The position numbers and the translations under genes were made by a program. A stretch of 64,000 nucleotides of DNA, taken from positions 226,412-290,411 of the forward strand of contig NZ_JAPDRA010000004.1 of assembly GCF_026013525.1 (NCBI RefSeq), in the 5' to 3' direction. Below, piece by piece: positions 41,363 to 51,217 of the stretch. Numbering within the stretch: position 1 is the stretch's first letter; each line of letters opens with the position of its first letter. Origin of the DNA: Sphingomonas canadensis. Its GTDB lineage: Bacteria > Pseudomonadota > Alphaproteobacteria > Sphingomonadales > Sphingomonadaceae. The notes beneath the pieces are model-generated. The model worked only from the letters and a program-made list of their open reading frames with translations. It was not told where the DNA came from and made no database searches.

Positions 41363-41755
41363 TCAGGGTCCGGCGAGATGCGAACGGAACCAATCCGCCA
41401 GCGCGGCTTCGCCGATCTCGCCCGCCGCAAGCGCGACGAAGGTGATCACGAGCTCTACGTCGCTCGCGGTCAGGCCGTATCCGTTCAGCGCCAGAAAGGT
41501 TTCGCTCACCACCGCCGCGGTGCGCTTGTTCCCGTCCACGAACGGATGGTTGCGCGCGATGCCAAAGGCATAGCTGGCCGCAAGTTCCGCCGCGTCCGGA
41601 TCGCCATAGGCGGCAAGATTCTGCGGGCGTGCCATCGCACTCTCCAGCAGGCTCCGGTCGCGCACGCCTTCACCGCCGCCGTGTTCGGCAAGCTGCTCGC
41701 CATGCGCGGCCTCGGCGACCGCAAGGCCGACCCAGATCCAGTCATGCTGGGCCAT
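41363..41755 (-). CDS. doc: Doc/Fic-family toxin (death on curing)
   Basis: 130 residues. The Fic core motif HPFVDGNKRTA is complete with the catalytic His and phosphate-binding region, and the short size plus N-terminal WVGLAVAEAAHGEQLAEHGG and RDRSLLESAMARPQN fit Doc rather than large Fic AMP-transferases. Doc phosphorylates EF-Tu and blocks translation. It is encoded three bases downstream of an AbrB-type antitoxin gene, forming a toxin-antitoxin pair with the antitoxin first. Confidence 0.92.
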   Translation of the reverse strand: MAQHDWIWVGLAVAEAAHGEQLAEHGGGEGVRDRSLLESAMARPQNLAAYGDPDAAELAASYAFGIARNHPFVDGNKRTAAVVSETFLALNGYGLTASDVELVITFVALAAGEIGEAALADWFRSHLAGP

Positions 41756-41758
41756 GGT

Positions 41759-42010
41759 CTATTTCGCGAGTTCGCGCAGGGCATTGCGGCGGCGCGCCAT
41801 CACTTCGCGCGCCGTCTTCATCTGCTCCTCAAATCCCGGATCGTGGCGGGTCAGCGCGATACCACCGGGCACCTCGCTGATGCTCAGTTCATCGCCCAGC
41901 GCCACACGCAGCTTCGCCAGCACCTCCTTCGGCAGGATCACACCGGCCGAATTGCCGACGCGCACCACCTTCAGGGCGTGGACACGGCCGAGTTTAGCGG
42001 GCTTGTTCAT
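41759..42010 (-). CDS. AbrB/MazE-type antitoxin of the Doc toxin
   Basis: 83 residues. An AbrB swapped-hairpin DNA-binding domain is clear (ALKVVRVGNSAGVILPKEVL and GDELSISEVPGGI), followed by a C-terminal tail (HDPGFEEQMKTAREVMARRR) that should wrap the toxin. It autoregulates the pair in comparable systems. A TATAAC element about 10 bp before the ATG is a possible -10. The classical Phd antitoxin is thus replaced by an AbrB-type one. Confidence 0.88.
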   Translation of the reverse strand: MNKPAKLGRVHALKVVRVGNSAGVILPKEVLAKLRVALGDELSISEVPGGIALTRHDPGFEEQMKTAREVMARRRNALRELAK

Positions 42011-42042
42011 ACGGATGTTATAACTGAATACACCCTCAGGCG

Positions 42043-43488
42043 CTACCCCCCCGCCATCCGCTCGATCCGCGCCTCATGCTCGTCCTTGCCGAAGGGGAAG
42101 CGGCGGTACAGCATCGCCGCCCCGAACCCGAGACCGATGTAGAGCAGCGCGAAGGCGATGGTCAGCCGGTCGATCGTCGGCGCGGGGACGCTGCCCGGCG
42201 CTGCCGCTTCCGGGAAGCCGACCAGCGCCAGGATCAGCCCCGCGGCGAAGATGCCCAGCCCGCTGGTGCATTTCTGGACGAAGAACCCCCCCGCGAAGAA
42301 CACGCCTTCCGAACGGCGGCCGGTGTCGGCCTCCGAATGCTCCACCACGTCCGCCATCATCGACGCCCCCAGGATGGTGGAGGATACACTGCACGCCGCG
42401 TTGATCGTGAAGATGCCGAACAACAGCGGCAGCATCACCGCGCTGTCCGGCCCCGGGAACAACCCGGCGAGGCGCAGCAGATAGGGCGTCGCGATCAGCA
42501 CCGATGCGCCGCCCATGAAGGCCATCGCCGCCGCCGGCTTGCCCACCCGCTTCGCCACGCGCGGCGCCACGAAAAAGGCCAGCGCCACGCCCACGAACAG
42601 GCTGGCCGCCAGCCACTGGAACTCCTGCCCCTGCATCCGCCAGACATGGACGTAGAGATAGTTGGAAAGGGCGAAGCTGATCCCCTGCGCCGAATAATAG
42701 CACAGGCCCGCACCCATCAGGGTCAGGAAGGCGCGGTTGCGCACCGTTTCCAGCAGCTCGGCGAAATGTTCGCCCAGCGTCTGCCGCTGGATGTCCGGAC
42801 GGGGCAGGCGGCTGATCTCATGGTGCGTGCCGCGCGCGGAGACCAGGATCGCGGTGACCATCGCCAGCGCGCCGGCGATCGAGAAGCCGAGATAGGAATC
42901 GCGGTTGAGCAGACCGCTCTCCTGCCCCGGCGCAGGCGCCAGCAGCCAGCCATAGGATGCGACCAGCATCGTCAGCCCGCCCGCCCAGCCGAGCAGATAG
43001 CGATAGGCCATGATCCGCGTGCGCTCGTCATAATCGGCCGAAAGCTCGGGGCTCAGCGCCTGCGACGGCACCTCGTAACAGGAGACCGCGCTGCGCACGA
43101 CCACCGCCATGGCGAACAGCCAGACCAGCAGCGCGCCTTGCGACAGCGCCGGCGGGTTCCACAACAATACCCAGCCGACGGCGATCGGCAGCGCGGAGGC
43201 GTACATCCACGGATGCCGCCGTCCCCAGCCGCTGCGCGTGCGATCGGACAGGAATCCCACCGCCGGATCGACGAATGCGTCCAGGATCAGCGCGCACATG
43301 ATCGCGAAGCCGACCTGCGCCGAAGGCAGGCCCAGCACCTGATTGTAGAACAGCAGCAGGAAGGTGGAGAAACCGAAATCCTTCACGCCATAGGCGGCCG
43401 CGCCGAAGCCATAGGCCAGCATCGTCGACTGGCCGATCCGGCGCACGGGCGGCAACGCCGCGCCCGCGCCTGGGGTATCCGAAGGCAT
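42043..43488 (-). CDS. GPH-family sugar:cation symporter (MFS)
   Basis: 481 residues with 12 helices. The glycoside-pentoside-hexuronide family signatures are present: LAYGFGAAAYGVKDFGFSTF in helix one, DAFVDPAVGFLSDRTRS(G)WGRRHPW between helices two and three, and ASMMADVVEHSEADTGRRSEGVFFAG late in the protein. It imports oligosaccharides or glycosides with H+ or Na+. AAAGGAGAAG directly precedes the ATG. No glycosidase is adjacent, so the substrate is open. Confidence 0.85.
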   Translation of the reverse strand: MPSDTPGAGAALPPVRRIGQSTMLAYGFGAAAYGVKDFGFSTFLLLFYNQVLGLPSAQVGFAIMCALILDAFVDPAVGFLSDRTRSGWGRRHPWMYASALPIAVGWVLLWNPPALSQGALLVWLFAMAVVVRSAVSCYEVPSQALSPELSADYDERTRIMAYRYLLGWAGGLTMLVASYGWLLAPAPGQESGLLNRDSYLGFSIAGALAMVTAILVSARGTHHEISRLPRPDIQRQTLGEHFAELLETVRNRAFLTLMGAGLCYYSAQGISFALSNYLYVHVWRMQGQEFQWLAASLFVGVALAFFVAPRVAKRVGKPAAAMAFMGGASVLIATPYLLRLAGLFPGPDSAVMLPLLFGIFTINAACSVSSTILGASMMADVVEHSEADTGRRSEGVFFAGGFFVQKCTSGLGIFAAGLILALVGFPEAAAPGSVPAPTIDRLTIAFALLYIGLGFGAAMLYRRFPFGKDEHEARIERMAGG

Positions 43489-43626
43489 CTTCTCTCCTTT
43501 GTACGGGCGCCACCATAGGTGGTGTCCTGCGGCGGTCAATCACTGCTTCTTGGAAAATCGGGTATGCTTGCCCGGCCCGTTATCTCGGCTATAGCGAGGG
43601 CATAATTGGAAAGGAGAGGACGGCGC

Positions 43627-44787
43627 ATGGCCCTCGACCCCGAGGTATTCGAGACGCTGATCGACACGATCCGCCGCTTCGTGAGCGAACGGCTGCGCCC
43701 GCTGGAGGCGGAGGTGGAGGCCGCGGACGCGATTCCCCCGCATATCGTGGACGAGATGCGCGAGCTGGGCCTGTTCGGCCTGTCGATCGCGGAAGAATAT
43801 GGCGGGCTGGGCCTCACCATGGTCGAGGAGTGCCGCGTCGCGCTGGAGATGGGGCGCACCACGCCCGCCTTTCGCTCCACCTTCGGCACCAACCTGGGCA
43901 TCGGCAGCCAGGGGCTGGTGCTGGCCGGCACGCCCGAGCAGAAGGCCGAATGGCTGCCGCGCATCGCCAGCGGCGAAGTGATCGCCAGCTTCGCGCTGAC
44001 CGAGCCCGATGTCGGATCGGACAGCGGCGCGGTGAAGACCCGCGCGGTGCGCGCCAGGGATGCGGATGGGGCCGAGGTCTATCGCCTGACCGGCACCAAG
44101 CGCTTCATCACCAATGCCGACAAGGCCCATGTGTTCACCGTGATGGCGCGGACCGGGGAAGATCCCGGCGGGCGCGGCGTATCCGCCTTCCTGGTGCCGC
44201 GCGATCTGCCCGGGATCAGCATCGGCGAGCCGGAAAAGAAGATGGGGCAGAAAGGCGCGAAGGTCGCCGATGTGATCTTCGACGACGTTCCCGTGCCCGC
44301 CTCGCTGCGGCTGGGCGAGGAAGGCCAGGGATTCAAGATCGCGATGCAGGTGCTCGATCGCGGGCGGCTGCATATCTCGGCGGTGTGCGTGGGCGTGGCG
44401 GAGCGGCTGATCGCCGATTGCGTGGCCTATGCCAGCGCGCGCAAGCAGTTCGGCAAGCCGATCGCCGAGCACCAGCTTATCCAGGCGATGATCGCCGACA
44501 GCAAGACCGAGGCTCTGGCCGCCCGGGCGCTGGTGATGGAGACCGCCGCGGCGAAGGACGCGGGCGCCAATGTGGTGATGGAATCCGCCGCGGCCAAATA
44601 TTTTGCCAGCGAGATGGTGGGCCGCGTGGCCGATCGCGCGGTGCAGATCTTCGGCGGGGCGGGGTACATCGCCGATTACGGCATCGAACGGCTGTACCGC
44701 GACGTGCGGCTGTTCCGCATCTATGAGGGCACCAGCCAGATCCAGCAGCTTATCATCGCCCGCGAAACGCTGAAGCGCGGCGGCTGA
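43627..44787 (+). CDS. Acyl-CoA dehydrogenase
   Basis: 386 residues, typical of the family. N-terminal helical domain, middle beta domain with FALTEPDVGSDSGAVKTRA and TGTKRFITNA, and C-terminal helical domain with RKQFGKPIAEHQLIQ, QIFGGAGYIADYGIER and the catalytic Glu in RIYEGTSQIQ. It oxidises an acyl-CoA to the 2-enoyl-CoA, passing electrons to ETF. AAAGGAGAGG lies eight bases before the ATG. It is followed by an SDR gene after 49 bp; the pair may act on one acyl-CoA pathway. Confidence 0.93.
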   Translation: MALDPEVFETLIDTIRRFVSERLRPLEAEVEAADAIPPHIVDEMRELGLFGLSIAEEYGGLGLTMVEECRVALEMGRTTPAFRSTFGTNLGIGSQGLVLAGTPEQKAEWLPRIASGEVIASFALTEPDVGSDSGAVKTRAVRARDADGAEVYRLTGTKRFITNADKAHVFTVMARTGEDPGGRGVSAFLVPRDLPGISIGEPEKKMGQKGAKVADVIFDDVPVPASLRLGEEGQGFKIAMQVLDRGRLHISAVCVGVAERLIADCVAYASARKQFGKPIAEHQLIQAMIADSKTEALAARALVMETAAAKDAGANVVMESAAAKYFASEMVGRVADRAVQIFGGAGYIADYGIERLYRDVRLFRIYEGTSQIQQLIIARETLKRGG

Positions 44788-44836
44788 ACACCGCCACACC
44801 TCCCGCCCCGGAGGCGGGGAGCAGAAGGAAATACAG

Positions 44837-45625
44837 ATGGACACCACCAACCTCTTCCGCCTCGACGGCCGCGTCGCGCTGGTCACCGGGGGATCGCGCG
44901 GCATCGGGCGGATGATCGCGGCGGGCTTCGTCGCCCAGGGCGCGAAGGTCTATATCACCGCGCGCAAGGCCGACGCCTGCGATGCCACCGCGGCCGATCT
45001 TGGCCCCAACTGCATCTCCATCCCGCACGACATCTCCACCGTGGAGGGATGCCGCACGCTCGCCGCCGAGCTGGCGAAGCGTGAGGCGAAGCTGGACATA
45101 TTGGTGAACAACGCCGGCGCCGCCTGGGGCGTGCCGTTCGACGAGTTCCCGGAGAGCGGCTGGGACAAGGTGATGGACCTGAACGTCAAATCGCCCTTCT
45201 TCCTGACGCAGGCGCTGCACGCGATGCTGAAGACGGCCGCGAGCGCGGGCCGCCCGGCCAAGGTGATCAACATCACCTCGATCGACGGGCAGCGCGTGAA
45301 CCCCTGGCAGACCTACAGCTATCAGGCATCGAAGGCGGCGCTGATCCACCTCACCCGCCGCGTGGCGGCCGAGCTGATCCAGGACAATATCGTCGTGTCG
45401 TCGCTCGCCCCGGGCGCCTTCCCCAGCGACATGAACCGCGCCGCGCGCGACCATGGCGACGGCGTGGCCAAGCGCATCCCGGCCGGCCGCATCGGCGTGA
45501 CAGAGGACATGGCGGGCGCCGCCATCTACCTGGCTAGCCGCGCGGGCGATTATGTGGTGGGCGAGACGCTGACGGTCGACGGCGGCATCGTCAACGCATC
45601 GCTGGCGAGCAGCATCGACGGGTGA
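44837..45625 (+). CDS. Short-chain dehydrogenase/reductase
   Basis: 262 residues, classical SDR: nucleotide-binding TGGSRGIGR, NNAGAAWG, catalytic Ser in NITSIDG and the YSYQASK motif giving Tyr and Lys. The Asp/Arg pattern after beta-2 (TARKADAC) suggests NADP preference. Close to RhlG-like and 3-oxoacyl-type reductases. Downstream partner of the acyl-CoA dehydrogenase; the natural substrate is not evident. Confidence 0.92.
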   Translation: MDTTNLFRLDGRVALVTGGSRGIGRMIAAGFVAQGAKVYITARKADACDATAADLGPNCISIPHDISTVEGCRTLAAELAKREAKLDILVNNAGAAWGVPFDEFPESGWDKVMDLNVKSPFFLTQALHAMLKTAASAGRPAKVINITSIDGQRVNPWQTYSYQASKAALIHLTRRVAAELIQDNIVVSSLAPGAFPSDMNRAARDHGDGVAKRIPAGRIGVTEDMAGAAIYLASRAGDYVVGETLTVDGGIVNASLASSIDG

Positions 45626-45649
45626 GGCGCGGCGGCGAGGCGGAAGGGT

Positions 45650-46198
45650 TCAACCCCCTGCCGCGTCGAGCGCGTGACGCAACCGCGCGATCGCCGGGAG
45701 ATATTTGCGTTCGAGCGCATCGCGCCGATCGCACGAAAGGCGCGCGAGCCGTTCCGGATCGGAATTGTCGCTGAGATCGGCGAGCTTCACCCGCATCGCC
45801 GATGCGAATCCGCTGGCCGCCAGCGCCTCGATCCACTCGGGATAGGTCACGCCGCCGCCGGGCTTGGTGAGCGCCTCGACGATCGCGATCACCTCGGGCG
45901 GATAGCCGAACGCGGTGAGCGTTTCGGCGGTGGTGCCGGTATCCTCGATGCTGTCGTGCAGCCAGGCGGCGTGGCGTTCGGCCTCGCTCGCGCCCGGAAA
46001 CAGCCGGAGCAGGTGCCGCGACACCCGCGCCAGATGGCCGATATAGGGTTCGCCAGCCTTGTCGGTCTGTCCCGCGTGCAGCGTAGCGGCAAGCGCTGCG
46101 GTCTCCTCCAGGGTCGGCGTCCCCGGGCCGAACACCTTGAGTCTGCCCGCCTTTGGCAGAATCGGCTCCAGCCCGCTCACCAACCGGCCACCCAACAC
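45650..46198 (-). CDS. HD-domain phosphohydrolase-like protein
   Basis: About 182 residues. The HD domain includes AATLHAGQTDKAGEPYIGH, AAWLHDSIEDTG with the HD pair, and VKLADLSDNSD; it resembles the (p)ppGpp hydrolase fold of SpoT/MESH1 and phosphohydrolases acting on nucleotides. Two starts are possible: GTG 46198, used here, lies at the edge of a long inverted repeat, whereas GTG 46135 would give 161 residues and begin closer to the domain. Substrate unknown. Confidence 0.75.
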   Translation of the reverse strand: MLGGRLVSGLEPILPKAGRLKVFGPGTPTLEETAALAATLHAGQTDKAGEPYIGHLARVSRHLLRLFPGASEAERHAAWLHDSIEDTGTTAETLTAFGYPPEVIAIVEALTKPGGGVTYPEWIEALAASGFASAMRVKLADLSDNSDPERLARLSCDRRDALERKYLPAIARLRHALDAAGG

Positions 46199-46233
46199 CA
46201 GTCTATTCCATGGGTGGCCGGGTGGTGAGCGGG
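46172..46233. repeat. Long inverted repeat between maeB and the HD gene
   Basis: Arms 46172-46193 and 46212-46233 match over 22 bp with one mismatch (CCCGCTCACCA... against TGGTGAGCGGG), with an 18-nt loop. It lies just after maeB in its reading direction and may act as its transcription end, although no T-run follows; it also overlaps the longer reading of the HD gene. Confidence 0.8.
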
Positions 46234-46259
46234 CCGGTGCCGCCTGAACAGGACGAACA

Positions 46260-48515
46260 CTAACGCGCGATCCCCGCCGACGCGAGCACCGCCAGCGTCA
46301 CCAGCTCGCTGGCGGTCGCCGTCATCGGCGCGATCTGGATCGGCTTTTCCATGCCGATCAGCATCGGGCCGATCGTGGCGTCGCCGCCCAGCTCGCGCAG
46401 CAGCTTGGCCGAGATGTTGGCCGATTGCAGCCCCGGCATGATCAGCACGTTTGCCGGGCCGGAAAGGCGCGAGAAGGGGTATTTCTCCATCTGGCGCGGG
46501 TTCAACGCGACGTCCGGCGCCATGTCGCCTTCATATTCGAAGTTCGGCTGGCGCTCGTCGAGAAGCTGGACCGCCGCGCGGATATTCTCCAGCCAGCGCC
46601 CCGGCGGGTTGCCGAAGGTCGAATAGCTGAGGAAGGCCACGCGCGGTTCATGGCCCATGCGGCGGGCAACCGCGGCGGTGCCCTCCGCGATCGCCGCCAG
46701 CTCCTCGGCGGTCGGGCGCTCGTTCACGGTGGTGTCGGCGATGAACACGGTGTGCGACTGGCCGACCAGCACATGGATGCCGAACGGCGTGCGGCCTTCC
46801 GCCGGATCGATCACACGGCGGATCTGGCGCATGGTTTCGGCATAGGTGCGGGTGACGCCGGTGATCATCGCGTCGCCCTTGCCGAGCTGGAGGAGCAGCG
46901 CGCCGAAGATGTTGCGATCGCGGTTCACCAGCCGCTCGACGTCGCGGCGCAGATAGCCGCGGCGCTGGAGCCGCTTGTAGAGGAACTCCACCATCTCGTC
47001 GCGCAGCGGCGAGTTGACGCTGTTGTGCAGCTCGAAATCGGCGGGATCGGCGCCCAGTTCGCGCAGCTTGTCGGCCACGGTGTCGCGGCCGATCAGCAGC
47101 GGCGTGCCATAGCCGCCCTCGCGGAAGGCGATGGCCGCGCGCAGCACCACCTCGTCCTCCGCCTCGGCGAAGATCACGCGCTTCGGGTTCGCACGCGCAC
47201 CGTCATAGACGAGGCTGAGGACCGAGGTGGTCGGGTTCAGACGCGCGCGCAGCGATGTGCGATAGGCGTCCATGTCCTCGATCGGCTTGGTCGCCACCCC
47301 CGAATCCATCGCTGCCTGGGCGACGGCGACGGGCACCACCTCCATCAGCCGCGGGTCGAACGGCGCGGGGATGATATAATCGGGGCCGAAGCTGTGCTGC
47401 TTGCCATAGGCGAGCGCCACTTCCTCCGGCACCTGCTGGCGTGCCAGATCCGCCAGCGCGGTGGCGGCGGCGATCTTCATCGCGTCGTTGATCGTCGTCG
47501 CCCGCACGTCCAGCGCGCCGCGGAAGATGAAGGGAAAGCCCAACACGTTGTTCACCTGGTTCGGATAATCCGAACGGCCGGTGGCGATGATCACGTCGGG
47601 CCGCGCGCGCTTGGCCTCGGGCGGGGTGATTTCCGGATCGGGATTGGCCATCGCGAACACGATCGGCCGCGCCGCCATCTTCTGCAGCAGTTCGGGCGGC
47701 AGCGCGTTGGCGGCGGAAAGGCCCAGGAACACGTCCGCGCCCTCCAGCGCCTCCGCCAGCGTCCGGCGATCCGTCGCCACGGCATGCGCCGACTGCCACT
47801 GGTTCATGTCCTCACGCCCGCGATAGATCACGCCCTTGCGATCGCACATCAGCAGATTGTCCTGCGGCAGCCCCATCGCCTTGATCAGATCGGTGCAGGC
47901 GATCGCGGCGGCGCCGGCGCCGTTCACCACCACCCGCGTCTTCCGGATGTCGCGGCCGGTGATGTACAGCGCGTTGATCAGCCCCGCCGCGGCGATGATC
48001 GCGGTGCCATGCTGATCGTCATGGAAGACCGGGATCTTCATCCGCTCGCGCAGCGTCTGTTCGATCACGAAGCATTCGGGGGACTTGATGTCCTCCAGGT
48101 TGATGCCGCCGAAGCTGGGTTCCAGCAGCGACACGGCGTCGATGAAACGCTCGACATGCTCGGTGTTGAGCTCAAGGTCGATCGCATCGACATCGGCGAA
48201 GCGCTTGAACAGCACCGCCTTGCCTTCCATCACCGGCTTGGACGCCAGCGCGCCCAGATTGCCCAGCCCCAGGATCGCCGTGCCGTTGGAGATCACCGCG
48301 ACCAGATTGCCCTTGGCGGTATAGTCATAGGCGGCGGCCGGGTTTTCCGCGATCGCCCGCACCGGCACCGCGACTCCGGGCGAGTAGGCCAGCGCCAGGT
48401 CGCGCTGCGTGGCCATCGGCTTCGACGCGATGATCTCGATCTTGCCGGGGCGGCCTTCGGAGTGGAAGCGCAGGGCCTCGCGATCGGAGAACTGGACGTT
48501 GGCGTCTTCGGACAT
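46260..48515 (-). CDS. maeB: NADP-dependent malic enzyme with phosphotransacetylase-like domain
   Basis: 751 residues in the MaeB layout: malic enzyme domain (about 1-430; [57 protein letters not shown]) and a C-terminal phosphate acetyltransferase-like domain (about 430-751; [31 protein letters not shown]). It decarboxylates malate to pyruvate and yields NADPH, linking the TCA and glyoxylate pathways to gluconeogenesis and PHB. The C-terminal domain is regulatory (acetyl-CoA responsive) in known examples. Divergent from mutS. Confidence 0.96.
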   Translation of the reverse strand: MSEDANVQFSDREALRFHSEGRPGKIEIIASKPMATQRDLALAYSPGVAVPVRAIAENPAAAYDYTAKGNLVAVISNGTAILGLGNLGALASKPVMEGKAVLFKRFADVDAIDLELNTEHVERFIDAVSLLEPSFGGINLEDIKSPECFVIEQTLRERMKIPVFHDDQHGTAIIAAAGLINALYITGRDIRKTRVVVNGAGAAAIACTDLIKAMGLPQDNLLMCDRKGVIYRGREDMNQWQSAHAVATDRRTLAEALEGADVFLGLSAANALPPELLQKMAARPIVFAMANPDPEITPPEAKRARPDVIIATGRSDYPNQVNNVLGFPFIFRGALDVRATTINDAMKIAAATALADLARQQVPEEVALAYGKQHSFGPDYIIPAPFDPRLMEVVPVAVAQAAMDSGVATKPIEDMDAYRTSLRARLNPTTSVLSLVYDGARANPKRVIFAEAEDEVVLRAAIAFREGGYGTPLLIGRDTVADKLRELGADPADFELHNSVNSPLRDEMVEFLYKRLQRRGYLRRDVERLVNRDRNIFGALLLQLGKGDAMITGVTRTYAETMRQIRRVIDPAEGRTPFGIHVLVGQSHTVFIADTTVNERPTAEELAAIAEGTAAVARRMGHEPRVAFLSYSTFGNPPGRWLENIRAAVQLLDERQPNFEYEGDMAPDVALNPRQMEKYPFSRLSGPANVLIMPGLQSANISAKLLRELGGDATIGPMLIGMEKPIQIAPMTATASELVTLAVLASAGIAR

Positions 48516-48622
48516 GCGGTGGGGTTTCCTTTCCGGTCGCCCTCCCTTTAGGAGGGACTTGTCCCCAAGAAAACCCGGCGCGGGTGTTGATCCGGCACAG
48601 GGTTGCGTTACGCAAAGCCGCG

Positions 48623-51217
48623 ATGTCCGCCGCCGCGCCCACCCCGATGATGGCCCAGTATCTGGCGCTGAAGGCCGAGGCCGGGGATTGCCTGCTGTTC
48701 TATCGCATGGGCGACTTCTTCGAGCTGTTCTTCGAGGATGCGAAGATCGCCAGCGCCACGCTGGACATCGCGCTCACCGCGCGCGGCGAGCATGACGGTG
48801 AGCGCATCCCGATGTGCGGCGTGCCGGCGCATTCTGCGGAGGGCTATCTGGCGCGGCTGATCAAGGCCGGGCACCGCGTCGCCATCGCCGACCAGATCGA
48901 AACGCCGGAGGAGGCCAAGAAGCGCGGCGGATCCAAGGCGCTGGTGGCGCGCGCGATCATCCGCGTCGTGACCGCGGGCACGCTGACCGAGGAGGCGCTG
49001 CTCGACAGCCGTTCGGCCAACTGGTGCGCCGCCGTGGGCGAGGCGGGGGGACAGGTGGCCATCGCCTGCGCGGACATCTCCACCGGCCGTTTCGAGCTGA
49101 TCGAGACCAGCCCCGAACGGCTGGCGGCGGAACTGGCCCGGCTGAACCCGGCGGAGGTGATCGCCTCCGAAGCGTCCGCCTTCGCCGAGGCCGCCACGGT
49201 GACGCGGTCGCGCGCCGATTTCGACAGCACGGCCGGCGAGGCGCGGCTGAAGCGGCTCTATGGCGTCGCCACGCTCGATGGTTTCGGCAGCTTCGGCCGC
49301 GCGGGGCTGGCGGCGGCGGGCGGGCTGGTGGCCTATCTGGAGCATACCGCGCGTGGCAGCCTGCCCTTCCTGCGTCCGCCGCGCATCAGCCGCACCGAAG
49401 CGGCGATGGCGATCGACGCCGCGACGCGCGAGAGCCTGGAGCTGACCGTCAGCAGCGCGGGAACGCGCAGGGGCAGCCTGCTCGACGCGGTGGACCGCAC
49501 CGTCACGGGCGCGGGTGCGCGCATGCTGGCGGGCGACATCGCCGCCCCGCTGATGGACCGGCGCGCGATCGAGACGCGGCTGGATCTGGTGCAGCATTTC
49601 CACGACGATCCTGGCCTGCGCGACATGCTGCGCAGCAATCTGCGCGCGCTGCCCGATATCGGCCGCGCGCTGGGACGGCTGGCGGCCGGGCGCGGCAGCC
49701 CGCGCGACCTAGGCCAGCTCCGCGACGGGCTGGACGGCGCTTGGCGGCTGGGCGAGCGGCTGCGCGGCATCCCGGACAAGCCGGCGCTGCTGGCCGAGCT
49801 TGCCCCGCTGCTGCAAGGCCATGGCGCGCTGATCGATCTGCTGCAGCGCGCGCTGGTGCCCGAGCCGCCGGTGGATGCCGGCAAGGGCGGCTATATCGCC
49901 GAAGGCTATGACGCGGCGCTCGACGATTTGCGCGATACCGGCGCGGGCGGGCGGCGCATGATCGCCGCGCTGGAGGCGGACTATCGCGGCCGCACCGGCA
50001 TCCAGGCGCTCAAGATCCGCCACAACGGCGTGCTCGGCTATCATATCGAGGTGCCTGCGCGCTCGGCCGATCCGCTGATGGCGCCCGACAGCGGCTTCAC
50101 CCATCGCCAGACGCTGGCGGGCGTCGTCCGCTTCAACGCGCCCGATCTGCATGAGGCTGCGCTGAAGGTGACGCAGGCCGGCGCGCACGCGCTGGCGGCG
50201 GAGGCGGCGCACCTGGAAGACCTGACCGCCGCCGCGCTGGACCGGCGGGAGAGCATCGCTGTCACCGCCGACGCGCTCGCCCGGATCGATGTCGCCGCCG
50301 GCCTGGCCGAACGCGCGGCGGAGGGCGGCTGGGCTCGCCCCGGCCTGGCGGACCACGCCTGTTTCGAGATCGAGGGCGGGCGCCATCCGGTGGTGGAGGC
50401 GGCGGTCGCGGCATCGGGCGGGCGCTTCGTCGCCAATGATTGCACGCTGGACGAGGGCAACCGGCTGTGGCTGGTCACCGGCCCCAACATGGGCGGCAAG
50501 TCCACCTTCCTGCGCCAGAACGCGCTGATCGCGGTGCTGGCGCAGGCGGGCAGCTTCGTCCCGGCCACCGCCGCGCGGCTGGGCCTGGTGGACCGGCTGT
50601 TCAGCCGCGTCGGCGCGTCGGACAATCTGGCGCGCGGGCGCTCCACCTTCATGGTCGAGATGGTCGAGACCGCGGCGATCCTGGCCCAGGCGACCCCGCG
50701 CAGCTTCGTGATCCTGGACGAGGTGGGACGCGGCACCAGCACCTATGACGGGCTCGCCATCGCCTGGGCGGTGGTGGAGGCGATCCATGAGGACAATCGC
50801 TGCCGCTGCCTGTTCGCCACGCATTACCACGAGCTGACGCGGCTGGCCGAACGCTGCGAAGCGCTCACGCTGCACCATGTCCGCGCGCGCGAATGGAAGG
50901 GCGATCTGGTGCTGCTGCACGAGCTGGCCGGCGGGCCGGCCGACCGCAGCTATGGCATCGCCGTCGCCCGGCTGGCGGGGCTGCCCCCGGTCACGATCAA
51001 GCGCGCCCAGGCGGTGCTCGACAGGCTGGAGCAGGGCCGCGCCAGGACCGGCGGGCTGGCCGCGGGCCTCGACGACCTGCCCCTGTTCGCGGCGGCCGCG
51101 GAGGCGGAAGCCGTCGACGCGCTGCGCGAGGAGCTGGGGCGGATCGACGTGGATTCGCTCAGCCCGCGCGAGGCGCTCGACGCGCTCTACCGCCTCAAGG
51201 CGCTGGCGCAGGATTAG
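48623..51217 (+). CDS. mutS: DNA mismatch repair protein MutS
   Basis: 864 residues, full length. Mismatch-recognition domain with the Phe-x-Glu motif in YRMGDFFELFFEDA, connector, lever and clamp regions, then the ATPase domain with Walker A TGPNMGGKSTFLRQ, LFSRVGASDNLARGRSTFMVEM, Walker B ILDEVGRGTSTYDG and FATHYHELT, and a short C-terminal dimerisation region. ATG 48623 is chosen over TTG 48584 because it starts MSAAAPTPMMAQYLALK, the family-like start. Its stop overlaps that of the convergent DUF4199 gene. Confidence 0.97.
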   Translation: MSAAAPTPMMAQYLALKAEAGDCLLFYRMGDFFELFFEDAKIASATLDIALTARGEHDGERIPMCGVPAHSAEGYLARLIKAGHRVAIADQIETPEEAKKRGGSKALVARAIIRVVTAGTLTEEALLDSRSANWCAAVGEAGGQVAIACADISTGRFELIETSPERLAAELARLNPAEVIASEASAFAEAATVTRSRADFDSTAGEARLKRLYGVATLDGFGSFGRAGLAAAGGLVAYLEHTARGSLPFLRPPRISRTEAAMAIDAATRESLELTVSSAGTRRGSLLDAVDRTVTGAGARMLAGDIAAPLMDRRAIETRLDLVQHFHDDPGLRDMLRSNLRALPDIGRALGRLAAGRGSPRDLGQLRDGLDGAWRLGERLRGIPDKPALLAELAPLLQGHGALIDLLQRALVPEPPVDAGKGGYIAEGYDAALDDLRDTGAGGRRMIAALEADYRGRTGIQALKIRHNGVLGYHIEVPARSADPLMAPDSGFTHRQTLAGVVRFNAPDLHEAALKVTQAGAHALAAEAAHLEDLTAAALDRRESIAVTADALARIDVAAGLAERAAEGGWARPGLADHACFEIEGGRHPVVEAAVAASGGRFVANDCTLDEGNRLWLVTGPNMGGKSTFLRQNALIAVLAQAGSFVPATAARLGLVDRLFSRVGASDNLARGRSTFMVEMVETAAILAQATPRSFVILDEVGRGTSTYDGLAIAWAVVEAIHEDNRCRCLFATHYHELTRLAERCEALTLHHVRAREWKGDLVLLHELAGGPADRSYGIAVARLAGLPPVTIKRAQAVLDRLEQGRARTGGLAAGLDDLPLFAAAAEAEAVDALREELGRIDVDSLSPREALDALYRLKALAQD

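Noticed and set aside
44837..45625. phaB acetoacetyl-CoA reductase
   Set aside because: The SDR lacks features specific to PhaB and lies 20 kb from the pha genes next to an acyl-CoA dehydrogenase; a general SDR call is safer.
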